Positions 1 to 7,369 of a stretch of DNA of 24,513 nucleotides are shown here, piece by piece. Under the pieces are notes generated by a model. It ran no database searches, was not told the DNA's origin, and saw only the letters and a program-made list of their open reading frames with translations. The stretch lies in contig JAUZEM010000184.1 in assembly GCA_030839005.1 (NCBI GenBank), positions 1 through 24,513 of the forward strand, written 5' to 3'. Source of the stretch: Actinomycetota bacterium. Its GTDB lineage: Bacteria > Actinomycetota > Acidimicrobiia > IMCC26256 > PALSA-610. Each line of letters begins with the position of its first letter. Position 1 is the stretch's first letter. The position numbers and the translations under genes are program-made.

Positions 1-312
1 AAGGCCAAGCTGGTCCCGGGGAAGAGCGCGAAACCGGCGAAGCCGAAGCCCCGACCGGCAACGACCCTCGGCACCGGCAAGGCGCGCGCGACGGAGCGGG
101 CGGGCCTCGCCGAAGGGCTGTCGGGCCAGACCCGCAGTCTCGTACCGAGCGTCACCTGGGGGATCATCGCCGCGCTCGTCGGGCTCGCGTGGTGGTGGAC
201 GTTCCGCCGCTGGCGGCACCCACTCACCTGGCTGACCGGCGTCCTGCCCTTCCTCGTCGCGTTGTTCCCGTTCTACGTATACCTGGAACGCGCGCTCCCT
301 GCGGGCTACTAG
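1..312 (+). CDS. C-terminal tail of a membrane-anchored protein, possibly a class E-type sortase (partial)
   Basis: The reading frame is open from the first base and stops with TAG at 310-312, giving 103 residues with the start outside the window. A Lys/Pro/Ala-rich stretch (about residues 1-35) is followed by a hydrophobic segment (about 55-66, containing LVGLAWWWTF), a short basic loop (RRWRHP) and a second hydrophobic segment (about 72-90) ending in YLERALPAGY. Two C-terminal membrane passes after a Pro-rich linker recall the tail of some actinobacterial class E sortases, but the catalytic His, Cys and Arg region is not in view. The sortase call is therefore recall-based. The downstream gene starts four bases after the stop, so the two may be co-transcribed. 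Confidence 0.45.
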   Translation, partial: KAKLVPGKSAKPAKPKPRPATTLGTGKARATERAGLAEGLSGQTRSLVPSVTWGIIAALVGLAWWWTFRRWRHPLTWLTGVLPFLVALFPFYVYLERALPAGY

Positions 313-316
313 GCGC

Positions 317-1231
317 GTGAGCGTCGACCGGGCGCGCGTCGACGAAGCCGCCGTACGCATCGCCCCGTTCGTGCACCGCACGCCCGTGCTCCGTTCGCAC
401 GCGCTCGACCACTGGGTCGATGCGCACGTGTTCGTCAAGGCCGAGCACCTGCAACGCGTCGGTGCGTTCAAGTACCGCGGCGCAACCAATGCAGTGCAGT
501 CGCTCACCGAGTCCGGCGCGCGTCGTGGCGTCGCCGCGCATTCGTCGGGCAATCACGGCGCCGCGCTCGCGCTCGCGGCCGACGCGCGTGGCGTACCGGC
601 CTACGTCGTGATGCCGAAGACGGCGTCGACCGCCAAGCGCGCCGCCGTACGGCGCTACGGCGCGGAGGTCACCTTGTGCGATGACAGCCTCGACGCGCGC
701 CGAGCGGTGCTCGCCGAGGTGCTCGATCGCACGGGCGCGGTCGAGATCCATCCGTTCGACGACGAACGCGTGATCGCGGGCGCGGGCACCGCCGCGCTGG
801 AGTTGACGCAGGAGGTTCCCGACCTCGACGTCGTCGTGACGCCGATCGGCGGTGGCGGGTTGTGCTCGGGGACCTGTGTCGCCGTCGCGCCGATACGCGT
901 GATCGGCGGAACGCCGCGCGACCGAGCGTCCACTGTCGCCGACGGGTTGCGTACCGGCTGTTCGGCTCGAACGAAGGCGATCCTGGACGAACATGACGTC
1001 GAGCAGATCGTCGTCGACGAAGCGGACATCGTCGGGGCGATGCGCGTCGTGTGGGAACGGACGAAGCAAGTGATCGAGCCGAGCGCCGCAGTCGCGTTCG
1101 CGGCCGCGCACGCCGCGAAGCTCGACGGCGCGCGCGTCGGGGTCATCTGCTCGGGCGGCAACGTGGATCTCGACGCGCTCCCGTGGTCTTCGGCTACCAG
1201 CCGACAGCTCCGTCGGTCAGCTCGCGGATGA
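317..1231 (+). CDS. PLP-dependent threonine/serine dehydratase-like enzyme (fold type II)
   Basis: The 304-residue product has the fold-type-II PLP signatures: the cofactor-binding lysine in GAFKYRGA (K52), the substrate loop SSGNHG (76-81), the phosphate-binding GGGG (about 178-181) and the late SGGN (about 279-282). The family removes ammonia from L-threonine or L-serine, or racemizes serine. Between GGGGL and TVADGLRT there are only about 23 residues, versus about 44 in E. coli TdcB as I remember it. The missing part is where serine racemase carries its metal-binding Glu/Ala/Asp loop. The GTG start at 317 follows the upstream stop by four bases. The last 14-18 residues extend past the usual family end and overlap the convergent DinB gene. 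Substrate cannot be fixed from sequence. Confidence 0.85.
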   Translation: MSVDRARVDEAAVRIAPFVHRTPVLRSHALDHWVDAHVFVKAEHLQRVGAFKYRGATNAVQSLTESGARRGVAAHSSGNHGAALALAADARGVPAYVVMPKTASTAKRAAVRRYGAEVTLCDDSLDARRAVLAEVLDRTGAVEIHPFDDERVIAGAGTAALELTQEVPDLDVVVTPIGGGGLCSGTCVAVAPIRVIGGTPRDRASTVADGLRTGCSARTKAILDEHDVEQIVVDEADIVGAMRVVWERTKQVIEPSAAVAFAAAHAAKLDGARVGVICSGGNVDLDALPWSSATSRQLRRSARG

Positions 1232-1712
1232 TGTCGGCGTGCCCGTTGTGGCGCGCGTATTCCTCGATCATGTGCACGTAGATCCACCGCAACGAGCACG
1301 GCGCTCCGTGCCGCAGGCCGGTGTCGTCCAGCTCGTGCGCGGCGGCTGCCGCGCGACTGGCGTCGCACTCGCCGTGCCAGGCGGCGAGATCCGCTTCCCA
1401 GTCGGCGTCGTCGAGGGGGACGAGCTCGCTGTCCTCGATCGCAGGGTCGTACCAGATCGGCGGCGCGTCGCGCTCGCGAAGGAGCACGCGACGGAACCAG
1501 TTCCGCTCGACCTCGGCCATGTGGCGCACCAGACCATGGAGCGACAGCTTGGAGGTGGGCACGGGCCGGCTCTTGCGCTGGGCGTCGTCGAGCCCTTCGC
1601 ACTTGAGCAGCAGCGTCGCGCGGTGATATTCGAGCCAGGCCTCGAGCATCTCTCGCTCGGCCAGAACGTACGGTGGCTCTTGTCGGCGGGGGTCTTCCAG
1701 ATCCTCAACCAT
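1194..1712 (-). CDS. DinB / DUF664 family protein (mini-DinB)
   Basis: The 172-residue product matches the DUF664/DinB four-helix bundle. It has an early helix with LVRHMAEVER (H64) and a late helix with YVHMIEEYARHNGHADIIRE (H147, H155, H158). These histidines are the expected divalent-metal ligands of the fold. Members include thiol-S-transferase-like enzymes that use mycothiol or bacillithiol, plus many of unknown function; the substrate here is unknown. I chose the ATG at 1712, which lies 11 bases after the stop of the upstream crotonase gene. A much longer reading frame runs upstream but only shadows that gene. The gene is last in the six-gene run, and its 3' end overlaps the convergent dehydratase gene by 38 bp. 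Confidence 0.85.
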   Translation of the reverse strand: MVEDLEDPRRQEPPYVLAEREMLEAWLEYHRATLLLKCEGLDDAQRKSRPVPTSKLSLHGLVRHMAEVERNWFRRVLLRERDAPPIWYDPAIEDSELVPLDDADWEADLAAWHGECDASRAAAAAHELDDTGLRHGAPCSLRWIYVHMIEEYARHNGHADIIRELTDGAVGW

Positions 1713-1723
1713 CCGATGCTCAC

Positions 1724-2485
1724 TTAGGTGCCGTGGAAATTGGGACTGCGCTTCTCGGCGAAGGCAGCCATGCCTTCTCGGAGGTCGTCGCTCGCGAACG
1801 CGCGCGCCTCGAGGTCGGCGATCGCCGCCCGAGCGCCTTCGCCGAGCCACTGTGCGTCGGCGACGAGATTCAACGCCCGCTTGTGCCCTCGCACGGTGAG
1901 CGGCGCCGACGCCGCGATCTCGCCCGCGAGCGCGAGCGCCGCACCCAGCGCGTCGTGGTCGACGTACTGCACCAGACCCATGCGCAGCGCCTCCTCGGCG
2001 TCGACAGTACGCCCCGCGAGCAGGAAGTCGCGCGCCGCGCCCTGGCCCACGAGCTGGGCGAGGCGCCAGATGTTGCGGGCGCTGAGGTGGATGCCCAGCT
2101 TGCCACCGGGGATGGCGAGGCGGGCGCCGAGCGCGGCGACGCGCAGGTCGCACGCGACCGCGAGCTGCATCCCCGCGCCCATCGCGGGGCCGTTGATCGC
2201 CGCGACGACCGGCGCCGGGTGGGCGACGATCGCGTCGAGCACCTGTTCGAACGCAGGCCGGAACGTGTCGGTGGTCGCGTCGCCGTCGGCCGCGAAGCGG
2301 GTCACGAGATCGGCCCCCGAGCAGAACGCGGTCCCGGCTCCCGTGATGACAACTGCTCGTAGCGCACCGGACTGCTCGAGATGTCCGCGCAACTGCGCGC
2401 ACAACTCGGCGTTCAGCGCGTTGCGACGCTCCGGGCGATCAATCGTCGCGACGCCTACCTGCCCCCGCTCCTCGAAGTGGATCAC
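1724..2485 (-). CDS. EchA6-like crotonase-fold protein lacking both catalytic glutamates
   Basis: The 253-residue product is a crotonase-superfamily member with the first oxyanion-hole segment (GTAFCSGADL, 51-60) and the second (INGPAMGAGMQLAVACDLRV, 97-116). Compared with rat enoyl-CoA hydratase, Glu144 is replaced by Gln107 (GAGMQ) and Glu164 by Gly127 (IPGGKLG), so hydration or isomerisation by the standard mechanism is unlikely. The overall sequence, including PERRNALN, GTAFCSGADL and the C-terminal KRSPNFHG, closely resembles M. tuberculosis EchA6 as I remember it. EchA6 is described as a non-catalytic acyl-CoA-binding shuttle linked to mycolic acid synthesis. The gene starts 16 bases after the biotin carrier gene. 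An acyl-CoA-binding role is inferred; routine annotation would call it enoyl-CoA hydratase. Confidence 0.88.
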   Translation of the reverse strand: MIHFEERGQVGVATIDRPERRNALNAELCAQLRGHLEQSGALRAVVITGAGTAFCSGADLVTRFAADGDATTDTFRPAFEQVLDAIVAHPAPVVAAINGPAMGAGMQLAVACDLRVAALGARLAIPGGKLGIHLSARNIWRLAQLVGQGAARDFLLAGRTVDAEEALRMGLVQYVDHDALGAALALAGEIAASAPLTVRGHKRALNLVADAQWLGEGARAAIADLEARAFASDDLREGMAAFAEKRSPNFHGT

Positions 2486-2501
2486 ACGGCCGTCGCTTCG
2501 C

Positions 2502-2720
2502 TCAGGACTCGTCGATCAACGCGATGCGATCGCCCTCTTGCACGGTCTGGCCGGGCTCGACGTCGAGCTCGCGCACGACGCCCGGGACTTCGGTGATCAC
2601 GGGGATCTCCATCTTCATCGACTCCAGGATGCATATCTCGTCGCCCTCGGCGACCATCTGGCCCTCCTCGACGACGACTTGCCACACGTTCGCGGTGATC
2701 TCCGCGCGGATCTCGGCCAT
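2502..2720 (-). CDS. Small free-standing biotin carboxyl carrier protein (TB7.3-like)
   Basis: The 72-residue product is a single biotinyl/lipoyl domain with the biotinylation motif ESMKME; the modified lysine is K36. The flanks (VVVEEGQMVAEGDEI before, VITEVPGVV after) fit the two halves of the hammerhead fold. Length and sequence recall the mycobacterial biotinylated protein TB7.3. It should carry carboxybiotin between a biotin carboxylase and a carboxyltransferase such as the one encoded two genes upstream. No biotin carboxylase or biotin ligase gene is visible, so those partners must lie elsewhere. The ATG at 2720 follows the GNAT gene stop by 21 bases. Confidence 0.92.
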   Translation of the reverse strand: MAEIRAEITANVWQVVVEEGQMVAEGDEICILESMKMEIPVITEVPGVVRELDVEPGQTVQEGDRIALIDES

Positions 2721-2741
2721 GGCGGAGGATCGTATGCGGAG

Positions 2742-3170
2742 TCAGAGATTCTTGCTGTATCTGCGCATGCCCTCGTAGTGCGAGAAGCCCACGGCCTCCC
2801 AGAACACTTGCGCGATCTCACGATCGCCTTCGACCAGGGCGCTCAACCTCTTGGCACCCGCGGCGCGCAACCAGGTCTCGCCTTCGGTGGTCAGTCGGCG
2901 CGCGAGCCCGAGGCGTCGCAGCTTCGGATCGACGACCATTCGATAGAAATTTCCGCGCCATCCGTCGAAGGTTGCAATGAGCGAACCCACGAGCGCACCG
3001 TCGCCGGCAACCGCGACGAGCACCGCGGCGTGCGGCGCGTCGACGACGCGCCGAAGGTCGCGGGGCGTCTCGGTCACGCTCGGGCTCGCACCCGAGCGCT
3101 TCCAGAGTGCGAGCAGGCCGTCGACGTCGTCCTTCGTCGCGTGCCGGATGGTCGGGGACGACGAACTCAC
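2742..3170 (-). CDS. GNAT family N-acetyltransferase
   Basis: The 142-residue product has the GNAT core: an N-terminal strand and helix (IRHATKDDVDGLLALW), a central beta hairpin, and motif A with the acetyl-CoA-binding loop in MVVDPKLRRLGLARRL (about 78-92, R-R-L-G-L-A). A late aromatic segment (VFWEAVGFSHYEG, about 122-134) is typical of motif B. The start is GTG at 3170, which overlaps the stop of the carboxyltransferase gene within GTGTGA and implies translational coupling. The frame is open further upstream, but that part only shadows the carboxyltransferase gene. The acceptor is unknown. Its position between carboxyltransferase and biotin carrier is unusual and may indicate a link to acyl-CoA metabolism. 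Confidence 0.85.
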   Translation of the reverse strand: MSSSSPTIRHATKDDVDGLLALWKRSGASPSVTETPRDLRRVVDAPHAAVLVAVAGDGALVGSLIATFDGWRGNFYRMVVDPKLRRLGLARRLTTEGETWLRAAGAKRLSALVEGDREIAQVFWEAVGFSHYEGMRRYSKNL

Positions 3171-4735
3171 ACGGGGAGCACGCCGTGCTTGCGCCAGGGT
3201 CGTTCGATCCGCTTGTCGGCCGGGATGCGCAGGCCCCGGGCGATCGCGGCGCGGGTGTCGGCGGGGTCGATCACGTCGTCGAGCTGCGCGTGGCCGGCCG
3301 CGATGTAGGGGTCGATGTTCGCGCGGATCTCCTCGGCCAGCTCCAGGCGCTTCGCGACGCGCTCCTCTTCGTCTTCGATCGCTTCGAGTTGCCGGCGGTG
3401 GATGATGTTCACGGCACCGTCGGGCCCCATCACCGCGATCTCGGCCGTCGGCCACGCCACGATGTAGTCGGCCTCGTACGCGAGACCGTTCATGACGAAG
3501 TAGCCGGCCCCGTAGCTCTTGCGCAGCACGACCGAGATCTTGGGCACCGTCGCCTCGCTCACCGCGAACAGCATCTTGGCGCCGTGCCGGATGATGCCTT
3601 GCTTCTCGACGGCCGATCCGACGATGAAACCGGGCACGTCGTGCAGGAACACGAGCGGGATGTTGAACGCATCGCACAGCCAGACGAACCGCGCCGCCTT
3701 GTCGGCCGCGTTCACGTCGAGCGCGCCTCCGAGGACCATGGGCTGGTTCGCGACGACACCTACCGGTTGACCGCCGACCCGTGCCAACCCGGTCACGAGA
3801 TTCTTCGCCCATTCGGGCTTCATCCAGAAAACATCGCCGTCGTCGACGACCGCGTGCACGACCTTGCGGACGTCGTACGCGCGGCGCGGCGCGGTCGGCA
3901 CCAGCTCGTACAGCTCCTCGGCCCGGCGGTCGACGGGATCATTCGTACTGCGTACCGGGGGAGATGCGCGATTGTGCTGCGGGAAGAACGACAGGTACTC
4001 GCGCACGGCGCGCAGGCACTCCTCGTCGTCGGCCACTTCGAGGTCGGCGACGCCCGACACCTTCGTATGCACCGCGGAGCCGCCCATCTCCTCTTCGGTC
4101 ACGTCCTCGCCCACCGCGGCCTTGACGAGGTGCCGACCACCGAGCGCCATCGACGACGTGCCCTTCACCATCGGCACGAAGTCGGCGAGGCCGGGAATGT
4201 ATGCGGTGCCGGCGGCGCAGTGCCCGAGCATCGCCGCGACCATCGGTACGACGCCGCTCATCGCGACCTGCTCGCGGAACAGCGCGCCGGCGCCGGCGAA
4301 GCTCGAGCCGCTCGTCGACTGGATGCGCGCGCCGGCGGAATCGAGGAGCCAGACGAACGGGATCCGTTGGCGCACCGCGTGCGCGCGCATGCGGCTGATC
4401 TTGCTCTCCCCCACCGCACCCATCGAGCCCGCCATCACGGTGAAGTCGTAGGCCGCGATCGCGACGAGCCGGCCGTCGACCGCGCCGACGCCCGTGATCG
4501 CGCCGTCGGCCGCGAGCGTCCGGTCGCCGAGGCCTGCATCCATGTGATCGGCGAGCAGGCCGTACTCGACCCACGTACCGGGATCGACGAGCAGGTCGAG
4601 CCGCTCGCGCACCGTCAGCTTGCCGAGCGAATGCTGACGTTCGACGAGCTTCTCGCCGCCCATCTCGAGCGCGCGAGCCTTGCGCGTGGCCAGATCGCCG
4701 ACGAGCGGTCCCCAATCGTGGCGCGGGTCGGCCAT
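3167..4735 (-). CDS. Acyl-CoA carboxylase carboxyltransferase (beta) subunit
   Basis: The 522-residue product is a full-length carboxyltransferase of the AccD/PccB family (two crotonase-like halves). The N-terminal half has GKLTVRERLDLLVDPGTW, GSMGAVGESKISRM and AAGTAYIPGLADF. The C-terminal half has HDVPGFIVGSAVEKQGIIRH, EATVPKISVVLRKSYGAGYF and WPTAEIAVMGPDGAVNIIHR. The enzyme moves carboxyl from carboxybiotin to an acyl-CoA (acetyl-, propionyl- or a longer substrate; not resolvable by eye). I chose the ATG at 4735 because it lies four bases after the upstream crotonase stop, with GGAAAGGG as a probable ribosome-binding site; an in-frame start at 4789 would overlap that gene. The product is probably cytosolic and works with the biotin carrier at 2502-2720. 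Confidence 0.93.
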   Translation of the reverse strand: MADPRHDWGPLVGDLATRKARALEMGGEKLVERQHSLGKLTVRERLDLLVDPGTWVEYGLLADHMDAGLGDRTLAADGAITGVGAVDGRLVAIAAYDFTVMAGSMGAVGESKISRMRAHAVRQRIPFVWLLDSAGARIQSTSGSSFAGAGALFREQVAMSGVVPMVAAMLGHCAAGTAYIPGLADFVPMVKGTSSMALGGRHLVKAAVGEDVTEEEMGGSAVHTKVSGVADLEVADDEECLRAVREYLSFFPQHNRASPPVRSTNDPVDRRAEELYELVPTAPRRAYDVRKVVHAVVDDGDVFWMKPEWAKNLVTGLARVGGQPVGVVANQPMVLGGALDVNAADKAARFVWLCDAFNIPLVFLHDVPGFIVGSAVEKQGIIRHGAKMLFAVSEATVPKISVVLRKSYGAGYFVMNGLAYEADYIVAWPTAEIAVMGPDGAVNIIHRRQLEAIEDEEERVAKRLELAEEIRANIDPYIAAGHAQLDDVIDPADTRAAIARGLRIPADKRIERPWRKHGVLPV

Positions 4736-4739
4736 CGTG

Positions 4740-5519
4740 CTATCGCCCTTTCCATCGCGGCGCGCGCTTCTCCGCGAACGCGGCGACACCCTCGGCCGCG
4801 TCCTCGGTCTGCGAAGTCACCGTCAGCATGCCCTGGAGATACGAGAGCGCCGCGTCGGCGTCCATCTCGAGCACGCGATAGAACGACTCTCTGCCCCAGC
4901 GCATGACGATCGGCGATTTCGACGCGAGCTCGGTCGCGAGCGCGTCGACCGCCGCGTCCAGCTCCGCGACGCGCACCAGCCGCTGCACGAACCCGATGCG
5001 CACACCCTCTTCGGCCGTGACGCGCCGTCCCGTCATCATCAGGTCGAGCGCCGTCTTCGGCGGCATGGATCGGAGCAACGGAACCGAGATCATGTACGGC
5101 CACAGCCCGACATTGATCTCGGGGGTACCGAACACCGCGTCGTCGGACGCCACGATCATGTCGCACGCGCATGCGAGACCGAAGCCGCCGGCGAGCGCGT
5201 AGCCGCGCACTCGCGCGATTACCGGCTTGCCGAGTCCCCACATCTCGCGAAACAGGTCGGCGAGTAGGCCTCGCCCGTCGTGCGCCGAGGCCGCACCGTC
5301 GGCGATCCCGCCGGAACCGAGATCGGCGCCCGCGCAAAACGCCTTGTCGCCGGCGCCCGTGAGCACGACGACTCGCACCTCATCGTTCTCGCGGGCGCGC
5401 GCGATCGCCTGACGCAAACCCTGCATCACTCCGAACGACATCGCATTGCGGCGCTCCGGACGGTTGATCGTCACCCGAGCCACGCCCGCGGCGTTTTCGT
5501 AGAGAACCTCGTCAGGCAT
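4740..5519 (-). CDS. Enoyl-CoA hydratase/isomerase family protein
   Basis: The 259-residue crotonase has both oxyanion-hole segments (DKAFCAGADL, 58-67; RGYALAGGFGLACACDMIVA, 105-124). The residue matching rat hydratase Glu144 is Gly114, while the one matching Glu164 is kept as Glu134 (GTPEINVGLW). One-glutamate crotonases are often isomerases or have other activities, so hydratase is uncertain. Two starts are possible: ATG 5519, used here because it begins the recognisable N-terminal strand and has a TACCAT hexamer nine bases upstream, or ATG 5546, which would add nine residues and leave only seven bases to the divergent gene. It is the first gene of the minus-strand run ending at 1194. Confidence 0.88.
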   Translation of the reverse strand: MPDEVLYENAAGVARVTINRPERRNAMSFGVMQGLRQAIARARENDEVRVVVLTGAGDKAFCAGADLGSGGIADGAASAHDGRGLLADLFREMWGLGKPVIARVRGYALAGGFGLACACDMIVASDDAVFGTPEINVGLWPYMISVPLLRSMPPKTALDLMMTGRRVTAEEGVRIGFVQRLVRVAELDAAVDALATELASKSPIVMRWGRESFYRVLEMDADAALSYLQGMLTVTSQTEDAAEGVAAFAEKRAPRWKGR

Positions 5520-5528
5520 CAATTCGGG

Positions 5529-5546
5529 ATGGTATTCGCGTACCAT
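5529..5546. promoter_or_regulatory. Divergent promoter/operator palindrome between crotonase operon and DUF5317 gene
   Basis: ATGGTATTCGCGTACCAT is a perfect 6-bp inverted repeat (ATGGTA/TACCAT) around a 6-bp centre. It places a TACCAT hexamer, fitting the TANNNT -10 consensus, on each strand. On the plus strand it ends seven bases before the GTG at 5554; on the minus strand it ends nine bases before the ATG at 5519. Both genes would then be transcribed with no leader or one of a few bases. No clear -35 element is visible. The symmetry could also be an operator. Confidence 0.5.
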
Positions 5547-5553
5547 TCATCTC

Positions 5554-6231
5554 GTGCTGGTGTACGCGATCGTCGTCGTCGTGGCGCCCTTGATCCCGCT
5601 CGTCACGGGAGGCTCCTATATCCGGCTCCTCGACGTGCGCTGGCGCCTCCGATCGGCGCTGTTCGTCGGGCTCACGATCCAGATCCTGCTCGAGTACGTG
5701 ACCATCCCGAGAGCCCACTGGCATGACCTGGGCTTCGGGCTACTCGTCGCCTCCTACGTCCTCATCTTGGCGTTTGCCGCGCGCAATCTCGTTCTCCGCG
5801 GGATGGGCATCGTCTTCATCGGTATCGCGTGCAACGCGCTCGTGATCACCCTGAACCAGGGAATGCCGGTGCAGTTCCCGGCCGAGTGGGTCGGCAAGCC
5901 GTGGGCGCAGGCGACCGTCAAGCATCATCCGCAGCAGCCGGACGACAAGCTCCGCTTCCTCTCCGACATCATCATTCTGGAGCGCCCCATCGAATCGGTG
6001 ATGAGCTTCGGCGACCTCATCCTCGTCGTGGGCCTGTTCGACGTCGCGTACCACGCGAGCCGCAAGCGCAAACGGCGCGAGCCACTCGGACCTCTGGAGT
6101 CGCGCGCGATCGACCTCAGCCGGCTCGAGCAGCAGGAGTTGGACGAGAAGCCCGGGCCCGAGCCCGAGCCCGAGCGTCCGCTGGTCTCGAGCTACTCACG
6201 CGGCGAGCGCCGGGTCAGCGGCCGGCGCTGA
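5554..6231 (+). CDS. DUF5317 family integral membrane protein
   Basis: The 225-residue product has about five hydrophobic segments: residues 1-18, about 32-48, 60-76, 82-100 and a last one near 150-168. A polar loop holds NQGMPVQFP and KHHPQQPDDKLRFLSDIIIL, a pattern I recall from DUF5317. The final 55 residues are charged and repeat-like (EKPGPEPEPEPER), probably a cytoplasmic tail. Function is unknown. The GTG start at 5554 has no Shine-Dalgarno sequence but sits seven bases after a TACCAT hexamer, which fits a leaderless transcript. Its end overlaps the convergent HD-domain gene by 17 bp. Confidence 0.75.
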   Translation: MLVYAIVVVVAPLIPLVTGGSYIRLLDVRWRLRSALFVGLTIQILLEYVTIPRAHWHDLGFGLLVASYVLILAFAARNLVLRGMGIVFIGIACNALVITLNQGMPVQFPAEWVGKPWAQATVKHHPQQPDDKLRFLSDIIILERPIESVMSFGDLILVVGLFDVAYHASRKRKRREPLGPLESRAIDLSRLEQQELDEKPGPEPEPERPLVSSYSRGERRVSGRR

Positions 6232-7369
6232 TCCGATCGCGCAGCACCCGTTCCAGCGCGACGACGACCCGCTCGTCGTAGACGTACGAGGGTGCCGACC
6301 TCAGCGACTCGACCGCGAGATCGCCGGGCACGTTGTCGCGCGCGGTCAGATCGTCGTACTCGCTGGCGAGGCGCAGAGCCTGGACGGCGAGCCGGCGCTT
6401 CGGGTCATCGACGTCGCCGGCGATGATCTCACCCGCCGCCACGAGCGGGCGGATCTCGCGCAACATCGCACCGGTCACGGCGGTCACCTCGGCCGGATCG
6501 GCGCCGCGCTCGTCGACCGGTTCGTCCAGCGTGACCTGCCCGAGATGGTGCAAGAGTGCGGCCATCTCCAGATCGCGCACGTCGGTGTCCGACAATCCGA
6601 GCTGCTCCCCCATTGCCGTTGCCAGCGTTGCGACCCGCTCGGCATGTCCGGGAGGCACCATGCCCCCGAGCTCGGGTGCCATCGCCAGGGCTTCGATTGT
6701 CTGCCGGTACGAGCGGGTGGCCTCGTCGAGCCGTTCGAACGCGTACCAGGCAGCGAGCAGCGGCGTGGAGAACAGCAACGGTCCCCAGATGCCGACCCGT
6801 CCGTCGCCGTTGACGCCCCGGTAGCCGATCGCCATCAGCATGCCCGACGAGGCGATCGCCAACCAGGCGAGCCGGCCCCGGGCCTCGAACGACGCGCCGA
6901 GGCGGAACAACCTGCTGGCGCTGACGTCGACCAGCAGCTGCGCGCCCGCGGCGGCCGCGAGCGCGCCGAGCACCGGCGCGACCTGCTCGCGCCGGCCGAG
7001 GAGGTGCCACGCGCCTTGGTACGCGGCGTACGTCGCCGCCGCGACCGCGACGCGTTCGACGAAGATCGTGAGCCGCCAGGTGCGGCTGTGGTCGGTAGTG
7101 CGCAACAGGATCGACACGAGCTGCGCGCCGAGCACGGCGATCGCGTACTCGCGCAGGCTGAACGAAGACGCCAGCACGACGAGCACCGCGTACGAGAGCG
7201 GCAATGCGCTGCGATCCTCGAGCCGCAACGCCAGCAGCTCGCCGAGGACGAGTCCCGCCGCGAGGAACGTGAGCGCGTCGGCGTGGCCGGCGCGGTCGAC
7301 GAAGTGTGCGACGGTGCCCGCGACGAGCCCGAGCACGCAGACGAGGACCACCCGATTGCGTCGAGTCAT
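6215..7369 (-). CDS. Membrane-anchored HD-domain protein with degenerate HD motif
   Basis: The 384-residue product has six or seven hydrophobic segments up to about residue 210, then a cytoplasmic HD-type helical domain. The first metal-ligand histidine is present (GHAERVATLA, H242), but the defining His-Asp pair reads His-His (LLHHLGQVTL, H274-H275), the usual lysine after HDxG is Gln, and no HHExxDGxGYP segment exists. A late YVYDERVVVALERVL matches the usual C-terminal helix. HD-GYP relatives hydrolyse cyclic di-GMP; this copy is probably catalytically impaired or acts as a sensor or partner. It follows a related but more intact gene on the same strand. The ATG at 7369 overlaps a possible 12-codon upstream reading frame by ATGA. 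Confidence 0.8.
   Translation of the reverse strand: MTRRNRVVLVCVLGLVAGTVAHFVDRAGHADALTFLAAGLVLGELLALRLEDRSALPLSYAVLVVLASSFSLREYAIAVLGAQLVSILLRTTDHSRTWRLTIFVERVAVAAATYAAYQGAWHLLGRREQVAPVLGALAAAAGAQLLVDVSASRLFRLGASFEARGRLAWLAIASSGMLMAIGYRGVNGDGRVGIWGPLLFSTPLLAAWYAFERLDEATRSYRQTIEALAMAPELGGMVPPGHAERVATLATAMGEQLGLSDTDVRDLEMAALLHHLGQVTLDEPVDERGADPAEVTAVTGAMLREIRPLVAAGEIIAGDVDDPKRRLAVQALRLASEYDDLTARDNVPGDLAVESLRSAPSYVYDERVVVALERVLRDRISAGR

Noticed and set aside
1673..2362. Long plus-strand frame opposite the EchA6-like gene
   Set aside because: It is antisense to a gene with clear crotonase motifs and its composition (Arg/Ala/Glu-rich) reflects the GC bias of the opposite strand.
1713..2402. Long open frame upstream of the DinB protein
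   Set aside because: It lies antisense-free but in another frame of the well-supported crotonase gene and has an Arg-rich composition typical of shadow frames.
3171..3812. Extended frame upstream of the GNAT protein
   Set aside because: It shadows the carboxyltransferase gene; the GTG at 3170 overlapping that gene's stop gives a complete GNAT domain.
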